From contig CANGMY010000021.1 of the NCBI GenBank assembly GCA_947455015.1, positions 1 through 13,659 of the forward strand: a stretch of 13,659 bases of DNA. The letters run 5' to 3'. Positions 1 to 7,635 of the stretch are shown piece by piece (position 1 is the stretch's first letter; every line of letters starts with the position of its first letter). A program made the position numbers and the translations under genes. The stretch comes from Microthrixaceae bacterium (lineage in GTDB: Bacteria; Actinomycetota; Acidimicrobiia; Acidimicrobiales; Acidimicrobilacustridaceae). The notes beneath the pieces were generated by a model. It searched no databases, was not told where the DNA came from, and saw nothing but the letters and a program-made list of their open reading frames with translations.

Positions 1-359
1 GGAATGCCGTCGTCGCCAACGCGCATGGTGAGGAGAAACTCTTCGCCAATTGTCATTGGTCCGCCGCTGCCCAACTCGCCAGCATCCGGACCAAGCGCTG
101 TCAGATACACCAGTCGTTCTACTGACGAATGATTTCCCGCAACGGTGACCACTGCGCCGCCATAGGAATGTCCGAGAAGAACCACCGGGCCATCAACGGT
201 GTCGAGCACGGCGGTAACAGCTGCTGCATCTTCGGTGAGGTCGGTAAGCGGAAGTTCAACCAGTGCGGTCTTTACGCCGCGGGCATCAAGTTCGTTCACG
301 AGCGGCTCGAAACACCAGCCGCCGTGAAATGCACCATGAGTCAGAACGATCGTTGTCAT
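1..359 (-). CDS. alpha/beta hydrolase, 3'-truncated by window edge
   Basis: Translating the minus strand from the ATG at 359 gives 119 residues before the window ends, so the C-terminal part is missing. The start MTTIVLTHGAFHGGW carries the His-Gly oxyanion-type motif (H8-G9) after the first beta strand. GHSYGG around S65 is the nucleophile elbow of the alpha/beta-hydrolase fold. These motifs fit small cytosolic esterase- or lipase-like hydrolases; the substrate cannot be told. The catalytic acid and histidine would lie beyond the edge. It starts 23 nt after recG, so it may be read from the same transcript, but a TAGTAT box ending 6 nt before the ATG could give it its own leaderless message. 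Family assignment is firm; function is unknown. Confidence 0.85.
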   Translation of the reverse strand, partial: MTTIVLTHGAFHGGWCFEPLVNELDARGVKTALVELPLTDLTEDAAAVTAVLDTVDGPVVLLGHSYGGAVVTVAGNHSSVERLVYLTALGPDAGELGSGGPMTIGEEFLLTMRVGDDGI

Positions 360-365
360 TTCCGG

Positions 366-371
366 ATACTA
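366..371 (-). promoter_or_regulatory. possible -10 box (TAGTAT) for a leaderless hydrolase mRNA
   Basis: On the minus strand TAGTAT is followed by six bases and then the ATG at 359, which would place the transcription start at or next to the start codon. No convincing -35 is seen 17 nt upstream, and the box overlaps the short recG-hydrolase gap, so readthrough from recG is an equally good explanation. Confidence 0.3.
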
Positions 372-382
372 GGAAGAACTGA

Positions 383-2539
383 TCAACTTTTCATCAGAAA
401 GTCGATGTCATCGGCTTTCAGAAACAGATCGACTTCTTCAGCAAGGAGTTCGTGCTTGATCAGCTCGGGATCAGTATCGAGAATCTCGATCGCAATCTCT
501 CGAGCGGTCACCACCCATTCGCGGTCGCGACGCAACGACGCCAACTTCAGGTCGTTCTGACCTTTCTGCCGCTCCCCCATGATCGTGCCTTCGCCACGAA
601 GGTCAAGATCGACCTCGGCAAGCTCGAACCCATCGGTGCTTCGGACAAGCGCTTCAAGTCGTGCTTCACCGTCCGGAGTTTTCGCCTCACCAACAAGCCA
701 ACAGAACGACTTCGCCGCGCCTCGACCGACTCGGCCACGCAACTGGTGCAATTGGGCGATGCCGAAACGCGTGGCATCGAGAATGACCATGACGGTTGCG
801 TTGGGAACGTCGACACCCACTTCGATGACCGTCGTTGAAACGAGTGCATCGAGTTCGCCAGCGCGGAACTGGGTCATGACTGCGTCCTTTTCATCGGACT
901 TCAGTCGACCATGCAGCAAACCAACTCGTAGCCCGGAAAGTTCGCCACTCGTGAGTTCCTCAAACGTTTCCTGCGCTGATCGAACCTCAAGCTTTTCGCT
1001 CTCTTCAATCAACGGACACACAACATAGACCTGGCGACCTTCGGCGATTTCGTCGCGGACCTGTTGCCACACTTGAACTTCATCCATGTCGTTCTGCGCC
1101 CAACGAGTGACGATCGGCGTGCGGCCTGGAGGAAGTTCATCGAGAACCGAAACATCGAGGTCGCCATAGACCGTCATGGCTGCGGTGCGCGGAATCGGCG
1201 TAGCGGTCATGACCAACACATCGGGCATGGCGTCGCCTGCGCCCTTGTCACGCAACGCGGCACGTTGTTCAACACCGAAGCGATGCTGTTCATCGATCAC
1301 CACAACACCGAGCGATTTGAACTCAATACCTTCAGAGATCAACGAGTGCGTGCCGATCACGATGTCGAGATTTCCCGTCGCCATGTCCTCAAGGATCTTG
1401 CGACGATCGCCCGCTGTCGTTCGGTTCGTGAGCAAAGCGACCCGCAATGAACGATCCATCCCTGCTCCGCCGAACAAATTGCCATCGTCAGTATCGGGAA
1501 CCGTGAAACCTTCGAGGAGATGCTTGATGCCGAGGTGATGCTGCTCGGCAAGCACTTCAGTCGGCGCCATAAGCGCGGCCTGATGACCACCCTGAACGGC
1601 AACCAACATCGCACTCACCGCAACGACGGTCTTTCCCGCACCGACATCGCCCTGCAACAACCGATGCATGGGATGACCTTTGGCGAGGTCTTCGTTGATC
1701 TCAACGATCGTCCGTGCCTGAGCGCCAGTGAGGTCGTAAGGAAGAACTTCGTGGAAGCGCTTCACCAACGGCCCACCACCATCACCAACAACATGAGCGA
1801 TTCCAACGGCAGTTCGTTCGAGCTCTCGTTTGCGCCGCACAAGTTCCACCTGCACGCGCAACAGTTCGTCGAAGACAAGGCGCTTTCGAGCGGCCCCCGC
1901 CTCGGCCATTGACTCGGGCAGGTGAATGGCACGAAAGGCTTCAGTCCTTGCTACGAGATCAAGCCGGTCAAGCAATGCCTCATCAAGCGGCTCGGCGAAG
2001 TCACCTGCGCGGCGCAATGTCTCTTCACAAAAGCGCGCGATATCCCACGAAGCGATTCCCGCCTTCTCGGACTGCCCATAGACGGGAAGGATTCTGCCGG
2101 TTCGGTTGCCGATCAGATCGACAACGGGATTCGTCATCTTGCGTTTCCCGCCGTACAGCTCAAGCTTTCCGAAGAAAACCGCGTCGAGCCCCGGCTGTAA
2201 TTGCTTCTCGCGAAAGGGTTGTCCGAAGAACGTGACATCCATCGACGCGGTGCCGTCGGTAACGGTGACGATCACCATCGACTTGCCCTTGCCGGTGCGA
2301 CGCTGCGTCGAACGTTTCACGTTCACCAGAATCGCGGCCTCTTCGCCAACTTCAAGATCAGCGATCTTCGCTTCTTTCGTGCGATCGATGTAGCGGCGTG
2401 GGTAATGCGTCAGCACATCGAGCACCGAACGGATGCCCATCTTTCCGAGTGAGGCCGCCTTTGTCGCGCCAACGCCTTTGAGCTCACTTGCCGGGAGGTT
2501 GGCGAGTTGTGCCAACCGACGTCCCACGATCTCGCTCAC
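383..2539 (-). CDS. recG: ATP-dependent DNA helicase RecG
   Basis: This 718-residue protein has the full RecG layout. An N-terminal wedge/OB-fold region (about 60-145) is followed by superfamily-2 helicase motifs: Walker A GDVGAGKT (297-304), DEQH with the RecG-typical DEQHRFGV sequence (416-423), MTATPIPRT (444-452), motif V (568-580) and QLRGRVGRG (599-607). RecG remodels stalled replication forks and Holliday junctions by branch migration. The start is a GTG at 2539 whose first bases overlap the TGA of the upstream DAK2 gene (GTGA, 4 nt), so the two are translationally coupled. A loop of about 15 residues rich in Asp and Gly (about 348-364) in the first helicase domain looks like a lineage insertion. 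No catalytic residue is missing. Confidence 0.97.
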   Translation of the reverse strand: MSEIVGRRLAQLANLPASELKGVGATKAASLGKMGIRSVLDVLTHYPRRYIDRTKEAKIADLEVGEEAAILVNVKRSTQRRTGKGKSMVIVTVTDGTASMDVTFFGQPFREKQLQPGLDAVFFGKLELYGGKRKMTNPVVDLIGNRTGRILPVYGQSEKAGIASWDIARFCEETLRRAGDFAEPLDEALLDRLDLVARTEAFRAIHLPESMAEAGAARKRLVFDELLRVQVELVRRKRELERTAVGIAHVVGDGGGPLVKRFHEVLPYDLTGAQARTIVEINEDLAKGHPMHRLLQGDVGAGKTVVAVSAMLVAVQGGHQAALMAPTEVLAEQHHLGIKHLLEGFTVPDTDDGNLFGGAGMDRSLRVALLTNRTTAGDRRKILEDMATGNLDIVIGTHSLISEGIEFKSLGVVVIDEQHRFGVEQRAALRDKGAGDAMPDVLVMTATPIPRTAAMTVYGDLDVSVLDELPPGRTPIVTRWAQNDMDEVQVWQQVRDEIAEGRQVYVVCPLIEESEKLEVRSAQETFEELTSGELSGLRVGLLHGRLKSDEKDAVMTQFRAGELDALVSTTVIEVGVDVPNATVMVILDATRFGIAQLHQLRGRVGRGAAKSFCWLVGEAKTPDGEARLEALVRSTDGFELAEVDLDLRGEGTIMGERQKGQNDLKLASLRRDREWVVTAREIAIEILDTDPELIKHELLAEEVDLFLKADDIDFLMKS

Positions 2540-4200
2540 TCGATACCGAAGAGATAGGGGTAGAGCGGCTGTCCGCCGTGATGCACTTCAACCTCGCAGC
2601 CAGGACGGTTGTCGTGAACCCACACTTCGAGGTGTCGAGTCGCGGCCGGTGTTGCGCCCTCACCCTCAATAATCGTGACGATTTCGTGGCTCTCGTTCAC
2701 GATGTGGGCAAGCAGTCCAGCGGCGGCTTCGGAGAGATCAGCGTCGATGGCAATGATTCCGTCGCGCGCAATACCCAGCCAGTCGCCTTCGCGAATGGGA
2801 CCGGCATCGCTGCTGGAATCTCGCACGGCACGTGTGAGTTCACCGGCAACAACGTGGGCTGCGGCTTCAGACATTGCATCGGCGTTTGTAGCTGCCGTGC
2901 CTTCTGGGTCGTAGGCCAACAACGAGGCAAACCCTTCGGCAACGCCGCGAGTGGGAACCACGCGCACGTTCTTGGTGGTCATCGCGTCAACCTGTTCGGC
3001 CACCGGAATGATGTTCTTGTTGTTCGGCAGCAACACAACGTCGTCGGCCGGTGCGGCTTCAACCGCTTCAAGAAGTTGCGCCGTTGACGGGTTCATCGTT
3101 TGCCCACCAGTGACGATCACCTGCACGCCAAGCGAATGGAAGATGCGACGAATGCCGTCGCCAACCGAAACAGCAACCACGGCACACGGAACCGGGTCGT
3201 GGGTTGTTGCCGGTTCCGGGTTCATGGGTTCGGCTTCGCGCACCCAACGTTCTTCTTCGACTTCTTCAAGCAGATCGGTCACGCGGATCGAACGCGGGCG
3301 ACCGATGTCGACCGCCGCTTCGATCGTGGCTCCGATGTCGTCGGTATGAATGTGGCAGTTCCAAATTCCGTCGCCACCGACAACGACGATTGAATCGCCG
3401 AGCGTTGCCCACACGTCTTTGAAACCGGGTACGGCTTCGTCGGGTGCTTCGAGGAAGTACATGACTTCATAACGAAGACCTGCGAGCGAACCATCGTGTG
3501 ATCCGTCGCCGTGTGCAGCATCGAACGCGTCGAGGAATTCTGCAGAAGCGCCGGCGGGATCCTCGGCCGCTTCCGGAATCGGACGTCCGCACACGATGTT
3601 CAGCGCAACATCGAACAACAACATGAGGCCAGTGCCGCCGGAGTCAACAACGCCTGCGTCGGCCAACACCTGCAACATCTTGGGAGTGCGTGCAAGCGCA
3701 TCGGTGCCCGAGGCGTGCGCTGCTTCAAGAACGCCAAGAAGATCCGAACCGGCATCGGCCGCAGCGCGCCCGCCTTCGGCAGCGACACGAACGACGGTGA
3801 GGATTGTTCCTTCGACTGGTTTCATCACCGCGCCATAGGCAGCAGTGGCAGCAGCATCGAGTGCAGTTGCAAAGGTTGCGCCGTCGATGACCGCAGCGGA
3901 ACGGAACTCAGCAGACAACCCGCGCAAGATCTGCGAAAGGATGACGCCCGAATTCCCGCGAGCACCCATGAGCGAACCGTGTGAGATCGCCTGGCAGGTT
4001 GCGTCGAGATCGGCGTCAGCGCCATCGAGCTCGGCGACCACCGATGCGAGCGTGAGCGCCATGTTCGTTCCGGTGTCCCCATCGGGCACGGGATAGACGT
4101 TCAGTCGGTTGATGGTCTCGCGATGAGCGGCCAGGGCATCGGCGTATCCCCGGATGAGCATCCGGAGGTCATCGGCGGTCAGGCTGGTGGCGATCGACAT
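2536..4200 (-). CDS. DAK2-domain protein, FakA/YloV-like fatty acid kinase
   Basis: The 554-residue protein opens with a DhaL/DAK2 domain. It shows VPDGDTGTN (38-46, with the two Asp that hold Mg-ATP), GARGNSGV (79-86), KPVEGT (127-132) and DSGGTG (186-191). The middle and C-terminal parts match the long FakA/YloV form, ending in the characteristic GGQPLYPYLFGIE. In Firmicutes, FakA phosphorylates fatty acids carried by a DegV-type FakB partner; no FakB gene is in this window. A position next to recG with rpmB divergently upstream is the classic YloV neighbourhood. The ATG at 4200 has a pyrimidine-rich upstream stretch with no Shine-Dalgarno, but a TAGTCT box lies 8 nt before it, so it may be leaderless or nearly so. 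Activity on fatty acids is inferred from family only. Confidence 0.9.
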   Translation of the reverse strand: MSIATSLTADDLRMLIRGYADALAAHRETINRLNVYPVPDGDTGTNMALTLASVVAELDGADADLDATCQAISHGSLMGARGNSGVILSQILRGLSAEFRSAAVIDGATFATALDAAATAAYGAVMKPVEGTILTVVRVAAEGGRAAADAGSDLLGVLEAAHASGTDALARTPKMLQVLADAGVVDSGGTGLMLLFDVALNIVCGRPIPEAAEDPAGASAEFLDAFDAAHGDGSHDGSLAGLRYEVMYFLEAPDEAVPGFKDVWATLGDSIVVVGGDGIWNCHIHTDDIGATIEAAVDIGRPRSIRVTDLLEEVEEERWVREAEPMNPEPATTHDPVPCAVVAVSVGDGIRRIFHSLGVQVIVTGGQTMNPSTAQLLEAVEAAPADDVVLLPNNKNIIPVAEQVDAMTTKNVRVVPTRGVAEGFASLLAYDPEGTAATNADAMSEAAAHVVAGELTRAVRDSSSDAGPIREGDWLGIARDGIIAIDADLSEAAAGLLAHIVNESHEIVTIIEGEGATPAATRHLEVWVHDNRPGCEVEVHHGGQPLYPYLFGIE

Positions 4201-4208
4201 CGGCGGAG

Positions 4209-4214
4209 AGACTA
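4209..4214 (-). promoter_or_regulatory. possible -10 box (TAGTCT) for the DAK2-recG operon
   Basis: Minus-strand TAGTCT lies 8 nt upstream of the ATG at 4200, inside the 48-nt gap after the 201-residue membrane protein gene. The bases between (CTCCGCCG) hold no ribosome binding site, which suggests a very short or absent leader. Just upstream is a tandem GTCCGGC duplication (4222-4235 on the plus strand), of unknown meaning. Confidence 0.35.
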
Positions 4215-4248
4215 CCGATGTGTCCGGCGTCCGGCTGTGTGGCGCTAA

Positions 4249-4854
4249 TCAGTTCGTGCCTGCGACGCGCAATTCTCCGACCTTTGCGTTCTCGGCTGCG
4301 ATCACGTTCGCCATGCATTGCTGACCCGCCTCCACATCGGCGGCAAGTGGGTCGCAGCCGAATTTTCGGAGCCGGGCCGCAGTTTGATCGAATGCCGGCG
4401 CGTCCGAAAGCGCTACGAACCCGACCATCGAGAAATGAACGCCGATCTGGATGCCATCACGGCCATCGAACACCGGCAACCCGCCAAAGTTCGTCTCGTT
4501 CTGAGACTGAACCAGATCGAAATCCACCGATTCAGGAGTGCCCTTTAGGTGAACCCAACCTCGAACCGGCGCAAGCGTTTCGGCGTCGTACGAGCCATAC
4601 GCCACCCAACCAGAAGAAAGCTGGTCCCACATCTCACTGTCCGAAGCCGCCAACTCGTCCACAGAGAGCGGGACCAAGACAGAGCCGTCAACCGTTGAGG
4701 CTCCAGCCTTTTCATTCCGAGAAGATCCAACCGCCATGACAACAACGCCCACGAAGATGGCCATCGCGCAACTGGCGACCGCCACCAACGTTCGAAGCCG
4801 ACGGACGCTTGCCCGCCGAAGTGCCGCATCCAAAGATTCGTCAACCAGGTCCAT
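4249..4854 (-). CDS. single-pass membrane protein of unknown function
   Basis: I do not recognise this 201-residue protein. Residues 1-21 are charged and Arg-rich near the end (LRRASVRRLR). A strong membrane segment follows (about 22-44), and the rest is a soluble, acidic domain probably outside the membrane (N-in, C-out by the positive-inside rule). The outer domain has two cysteines (C167, C180) that could form a disulfide. The general shape resembles an anti-sigma or membrane-anchored regulator, but no sigma factor gene is adjacent and no zinc HxxxCxxC motif is present, so I do not assign that role. The ATG at 4854 has a good Shine-Dalgarno (AAAGGCGG, 8 nt away). It sits between the divergent rpmB and the DAK2 gene, with its own upstream region holding a run of nine C (nine G on its strand). 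Confidence 0.75.
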   Translation of the reverse strand: MDLVDESLDAALRRASVRRLRTLVAVASCAMAIFVGVVVMAVGSSRNEKAGASTVDGSVLVPLSVDELAASDSEMWDQLSSGWVAYGSYDAETLAPVRGWVHLKGTPESVDFDLVQSQNETNFGGLPVFDGRDGIQIGVHFSMVGFVALSDAPAFDQTAARLRKFGCDPLAADVEAGQQCMANVIAAENAKVGELRVAGTN

Positions 4855-4862
4855 AACGAAAA

Positions 4863-4870
4863 CCGCCTTT
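4863..4870 (-). promoter_or_regulatory. ribosome binding site of the 201-residue membrane protein
   Basis: The minus-strand sequence AAAGGCGG ends 8 nt before the ATG at 4854. It is the second copy of a short tandem AAAGGCG repeat and decides the start over downstream alternatives. Confidence 0.6.
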
Positions 4871-4917
4871 CGCCTTTCGAGTCAGGCCGCCGCCCGTGAT
4901 CGCGTGGTTCGAAGATA

Positions 4918-4926
4918 CCCCCCCCC
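4918..4926. repeat. C9/G9 homopolymer tract
   Basis: Nine consecutive C on the plus strand (G on the minus strand) lie in the 256-nt divergent gap between rpmB and the unknown membrane protein gene. On the minus strand the tract is directly followed by TATCTT and preceded by an AT-rich AAATATTT palindrome. It therefore falls where a promoter spacer for the membrane protein gene could be. The rest of this gap (4855-5110) holds the rpmB promoter candidate and a 10-bp CTGAATTCAG palindrome, and no gene that I can support. Confidence 0.85.
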
Positions 4927-5042
4927 GAAATATTTGAGCGAGCCTTTTCACCCCAACGATGACGCGAACTGGCGTGACCCGCTAGAACTTCCATGCCCCG
5001 ATTGGTAGCCCAGGGCTGAATTCAGGCCGGTCAACCGCCGAA

Positions 5043-5071
5043 TTGGGCCTGAGAGGGCTCGCTGCTACCAT
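5043..5071 (+). promoter_or_regulatory. candidate housekeeping promoter of rpmB
   Basis: TTGGGC (5043-5048) and TACCAT (5066-5071) are separated by 17 bp, the ideal sigma-70/SigA spacing. This would start transcription near 5078 and leave a leader of about 33 nt containing the GGAG ribosome binding site at 5098-5101. The hexamers are only partial matches to consensus (3/6 and 4/6). Confidence 0.4.
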
Positions 5072-5110
5072 TCGGCGTTCGATTCTTCTGACGTCCCGGA
5101 GTGTGTTGTC

Positions 5111-5305
5111 ATGGCAGCTGTATGCGAGGTGTGCGGAAAGCACCCATCGTTCGGTATGGCGGTAAGCCACTCCCATCGCCGCACCAAGCGCCGTTGGAAT
5201 CCGAACATCCAGCGAGTTCGCGCCGTTGTCAACGGTTCGACCAAGCGCGTCAACGTGTGCACGTCGTGCCTCAAGGCCGGCAAGGTCGTCAAGGCAGTTC
5301 GCTGA
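5111..5305 (+). CDS. rpmB: 50S ribosomal protein L28 (zinc-ribbon form)
   Basis: The 64-residue product MAAVCEVCGKHPSFG... is a typical bacterial L28 of the large ribosomal subunit. It has SHSHRRTKRRWNPNIQ (19-34) and two CxxC pairs, C5/C8 and C50/C53, so it is the zinc-binding (C+) version rather than the cysteine-free paralogue that some actinobacteria make under zinc limitation. Length is normal for the family. GGAG at 5098-5101 lies 9 nt before the ATG. A cold-shock-like gene follows after only 2 nt and is probably co-transcribed, while the DAK2-recG group lies divergently upstream beyond an unknown gene. Confidence 0.97.
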   Translation: MAAVCEVCGKHPSFGMAVSHSHRRTKRRWNPNIQRVRAVVNGSTKRVNVCTSCLKAGKVVKAVR

Positions 5306-5307
5306 CC

Positions 5308-5595
5308 GTGTCTGCCGGTCCTTTGCAGGGAGTCGTCAAGTCCTACGACCCGGTCTCCGGCGTCGGCACCATCATCTGCGACACGGACCTGAACGATTAC
5401 GAATTCACCCGCAGCGCCCTCGTGGGTTCGGTTTTCCGCTCCCTACGTCAGGGCCAGCGAGTGGTCTTTGATCTCGACGGTGGCTCGTTGGCCGTTCGTC
5501 TTCGTATGGGATCTGAAGCCGATATGGGTACCCCGGGGTTTGAGCAACCGCACCCCGACAACGTGCAGCACCCACAGGGCGGCACCGAAGGCTGA
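5308..5595 (+). CDS. diverged cold-shock-domain-like protein
   Basis: A GTG at 5308, 2 nt after the rpmB stop, opens a 95-residue frame. Residues 7-57 follow the cold-shock-domain pattern: GVVKSYDPVSGVGTIICD corresponds to the beta1-beta2 GxVKWF...GFGFI part, and RSLRQGQRVVFDL to the conserved SLxEGQxVxF part. The RNA-binding RNP motifs have lost most aromatics: KWF is KSY (11-13), GFGFI is GVGTI (18-22), and VFVHF is roughly YEFTR (31-35). Nucleic-acid binding is therefore doubtful or altered. The tail (about 68-95) is Gly/Pro/His-rich and probably disordered. The same frame stays open upstream inside rpmB, but the homology begins only after 5308, so I chose this start. An AAGGCAG stretch at 5291 may serve as ribosome binding site, or translation may couple to rpmB. 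Confidence 0.75.
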   Translation: MSAGPLQGVVKSYDPVSGVGTIICDTDLNDYEFTRSALVGSVFRSLRQGQRVVFDLDGGSLAVRLRMGSEADMGTPGFEQPHPDNVQHPQGGTEG

Positions 5596-5676
5596 GTGCC
5601 ACACGGCACACCTTGGGTTTCGGCGACGGAGAGCGTCGTTGAATCCTCTACGCTTCGCACATTCACCACAGGTTCA

Positions 5677-5699
5677 CTTGGCGGCAACCGCTTGCCAAG
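5677..5699 (+). other. hairpin in the pckG leader
   Basis: CTTGGC (5677-5682) and GCCAAG (5694-5699) form a 6-bp stem, extendable by two G-T pairs, around a short loop in the 157-nt gap before pckG. No T-tract follows, so it is not a classic terminator; an RNA element in the pckG leader is possible but unproven. Confidence 0.3.
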
Positions 5700-5743
5700 A
5701 ACAACCCCCCACTCAGGCGCAACGCGCATTCGACAACGACGTC

Positions 5744-5748
5744 GGAGG
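5744..5748 (+). promoter_or_regulatory. strong ribosome binding site of pckG
   Basis: GGAGG lies 4 nt before the ATG at 5753 and fixes this start over the longer in-frame extension that reaches back into the preceding gene. Confidence 0.8.
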
Positions 5749-5752
5749 AATC

Positions 5753-7543
5753 ATGGCCGGGCAGACAACAAACCAGAAGCTGATCGACTGGGTCGAACAG
5801 TGGCGCGAAATTCTGCAACCTGATGACGTCTATTGGTGTGACGGCTCCGCCGAGGAATACGAGCGCCTTTGTGGCGAACTCGTTGCCGGTGGAACGTTCC
5901 GCACGCTGAACGAAGCGAAGCGTCCGAATAGTTACCTCGCACTCTCCGACCCGGGCGACGTTGCTCGCGTTGAAGACCGCACCTACATCTGCTCCGAACG
6001 CGAAGTCGATGCAGGCCCGACGAACAATTGGCGTCCGCCCGCAGAAATGCGCGCCGAGATGACCAAGCTCTACACCGGCGCCATGAAGGGCCGCACGATG
6101 TATGTCGTGCCGTTCTCGATGGGCCCGCTCGGTTCACCAATCGCGCACATTGGTGTGCAGCTCAGCGACTCTGCCTATGTCGCGGTGAACATGCGCATCA
6201 TGACCCGCATGGGCCAGGGCGCACTCGACGTGCTTGGAAATGGTGAATGGGTTCCATGCGTGCATTCGGTTGGCATGCCGCTTGCTGCCGGCCAGGCCGA
6301 TGTGCCGTGGCCGTGCGATGCCGAGAACAAGTACATCGTGCACTTCCCGGAAACCAGCGAAATCTGGTCCTACGGCTCGGGCTACGGCGGCAACGCACTG
6401 CTCGGCAAGAAGTGCTTCGCACTGCGCATTGCTTCAACCATGGCTCGTGACAACGGCTGGATGGCCGAGCACATGCTCATCCTTGGCCTCACCTCGCCTG
6501 AAGGCGTGAAGAAGTATGTCGCTGCGGCATTCCCGTCAGCGTGTGGCAAGACCAACATGGCGATGCTCATTCCCACCCTCCCGGGCTGGAAGGTCGAAAC
6601 CGTTGGTGACGACATTGCCTGGATGAAGTTCGGTGCCGATGGTCGTCTTTATGCCATCAACCCCGAAGCCGGTTTCTTCGGCGTTGCTCCTGGCACCTCA
6701 GCCAAGTCGAACTTCAACGCTCTTGAATCAGTGAAGGGCAATTCGATCTTCACCAACTGCGCACTCACCGACGATGGCGACATCTGGTGGGAAGACCTTT
6801 CCGATGAAGCGCCTGCGCATCTCATCGACTGGAAGGGCAACGACTGGACTCCGGCCTCGGACTCCCCCGCTGCGCACCCGAACGCGCGCTTCACTGCTCC
6901 GGCCGCACAGTGCCCGTCGATCGCACCCGAATGGCAGGACCCGGCCGGTGTGCCGATCTCGGCAATTCTTTTCGGCGGCCGTCGCGCCACCAACGTTCCG
7001 CTGGTGACCGAATCATTCGATTGGCAGCACGGTGTGTTCCTCGGCTCGATCATGAGCTCGGAAAAGACTGCAGCCGCCGCTGGCACCGTAGGCGAACTTC
7101 GTTTCGACCCCTTCGCCATGCTTCCGTTCTGTGGCTACAACATGGGCGATTACTTCAAGCATTGGCTCGAGATCGGCGAAGCAACCGACGCCTCGAACCT
7201 TCCCAAGTTGTTCTGGGTGAACTGGTTCCGCAAGGGCGACGACGGTTCGTTCCTGTGGCCAGGCTTCGGCGAGAACTCCCGTGTTCTCAAGTGGATCGTC
7301 GAGCGCCTTGAAGGCACCGCCGGTGCCAACGACACCGCCATTGGCCGGGTTCCGAGCGCATCCGATCTCGACCTTGCTGGCCTGGACATCGACGAGGCCA
7401 CCATCGCCACGTTGTTGTCGGTCGACAACGCCGCATGGAGCGCCGAAATCCCGCAGCTTGAAGCGCACCTCGACACCTTCGGTGCCGAACTTCCTTCAGA
7501 GCTTCGTGACGAACTGCGCGAACTCGAAAAGCGTCTCGGCTAA
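5753..7543 (+). CDS. pckG: phosphoenolpyruvate carboxykinase (GTP)
   Basis: The 596-residue enzyme converts oxaloacetate plus GTP to PEP, CO2 and GDP in the cytosol. It links the TCA cycle to gluconeogenesis and may also run in the anaplerotic direction. The whole GTP-class signature is present: the oxaloacetate/PEP-site Arg in KRPNSYLA (R57), the metal ligands in GNALLGKK (213-220), AEHM (H240) and GDDIAW (285-290), and the P-loop FPSACGKTN (260-268) with the reactive cysteine C264. A guanine-pocket region reads FWVNWFRKGDDG. Length is normal for the family (about 600). The start is set by GGAGG at 5744-5748. It is probably a single-gene transcript: a 157-nt leader with a hairpin lies upstream and a UUCG-capped terminator downstream. 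Confidence 0.97.
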   Translation: MAGQTTNQKLIDWVEQWREILQPDDVYWCDGSAEEYERLCGELVAGGTFRTLNEAKRPNSYLALSDPGDVARVEDRTYICSEREVDAGPTNNWRPPAEMRAEMTKLYTGAMKGRTMYVVPFSMGPLGSPIAHIGVQLSDSAYVAVNMRIMTRMGQGALDVLGNGEWVPCVHSVGMPLAAGQADVPWPCDAENKYIVHFPETSEIWSYGSGYGGNALLGKKCFALRIASTMARDNGWMAEHMLILGLTSPEGVKKYVAAAFPSACGKTNMAMLIPTLPGWKVETVGDDIAWMKFGADGRLYAINPEAGFFGVAPGTSAKSNFNALESVKGNSIFTNCALTDDGDIWWEDLSDEAPAHLIDWKGNDWTPASDSPAAHPNARFTAPAAQCPSIAPEWQDPAGVPISAILFGGRRATNVPLVTESFDWQHGVFLGSIMSSEKTAAAAGTVGELRFDPFAMLPFCGYNMGDYFKHWLEIGEATDASNLPKLFWVNWFRKGDDGSFLWPGFGENSRVLKWIVERLEGTAGANDTAIGRVPSASDLDLAGLDIDEATIATLLSVDNAAWSAEIPQLEAHLDTFGAELPSELRDELRELEKRLG

Positions 7544-7566
7544 TTCCGACTCGTTACATGTAGTGA

Positions 7567-7596
7567 AAGAGGGCGGGGCTTCGGCTCCGCACTCTT
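7567..7596 (+). terminator. intrinsic-terminator-like hairpin after pckG
   Basis: A 7-bp GC-rich stem (7573-7579 with 7584-7590) is capped by a TTCG tetraloop. It is extended, after one G-A mismatch, by five more pairs (AAGAG with CTCTT). Only a weak T-containing tail follows (TCTTCGCGTCT), as is common in high-GC genomes. It sits 23 nt after the pckG stop codon. Confidence 0.65.
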
Positions 7597-7635
7597 CGCG
7601 TCTCGCACGCACGAGTGGCGGCCTCGCTGTTTGTC

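Noticed and set aside
2488..3087. A plus-strand open frame (199 codons) opposite the DAK2 gene and the recG start
   Set aside because: The minus-strand genes carry clear motifs and coupling; this frame shows no recognisable domain or ribosome binding site.
4545..4994. A minus-strand open frame (149 codons) overlapping the 201-residue membrane protein gene in another frame
   Set aside because: It is Trp/Arg-rich with no coherent structure and would run through the poly-G tract, whereas the accepted frame has a Shine-Dalgarno and a proper membrane helix.
5624..5638. CGACG-GAGAG-CGTCG hairpin as a terminator for the rpmB operon
   Set aside because: Only five strong pairs and no T-tract; too weak to call.
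5468..5752. In-frame upstream extension of pckG
   Set aside because: PEPCK homology begins at the ATG at 5753, which has GGAGG 4 nt upstream; the extension overlaps the cold-shock-like gene.
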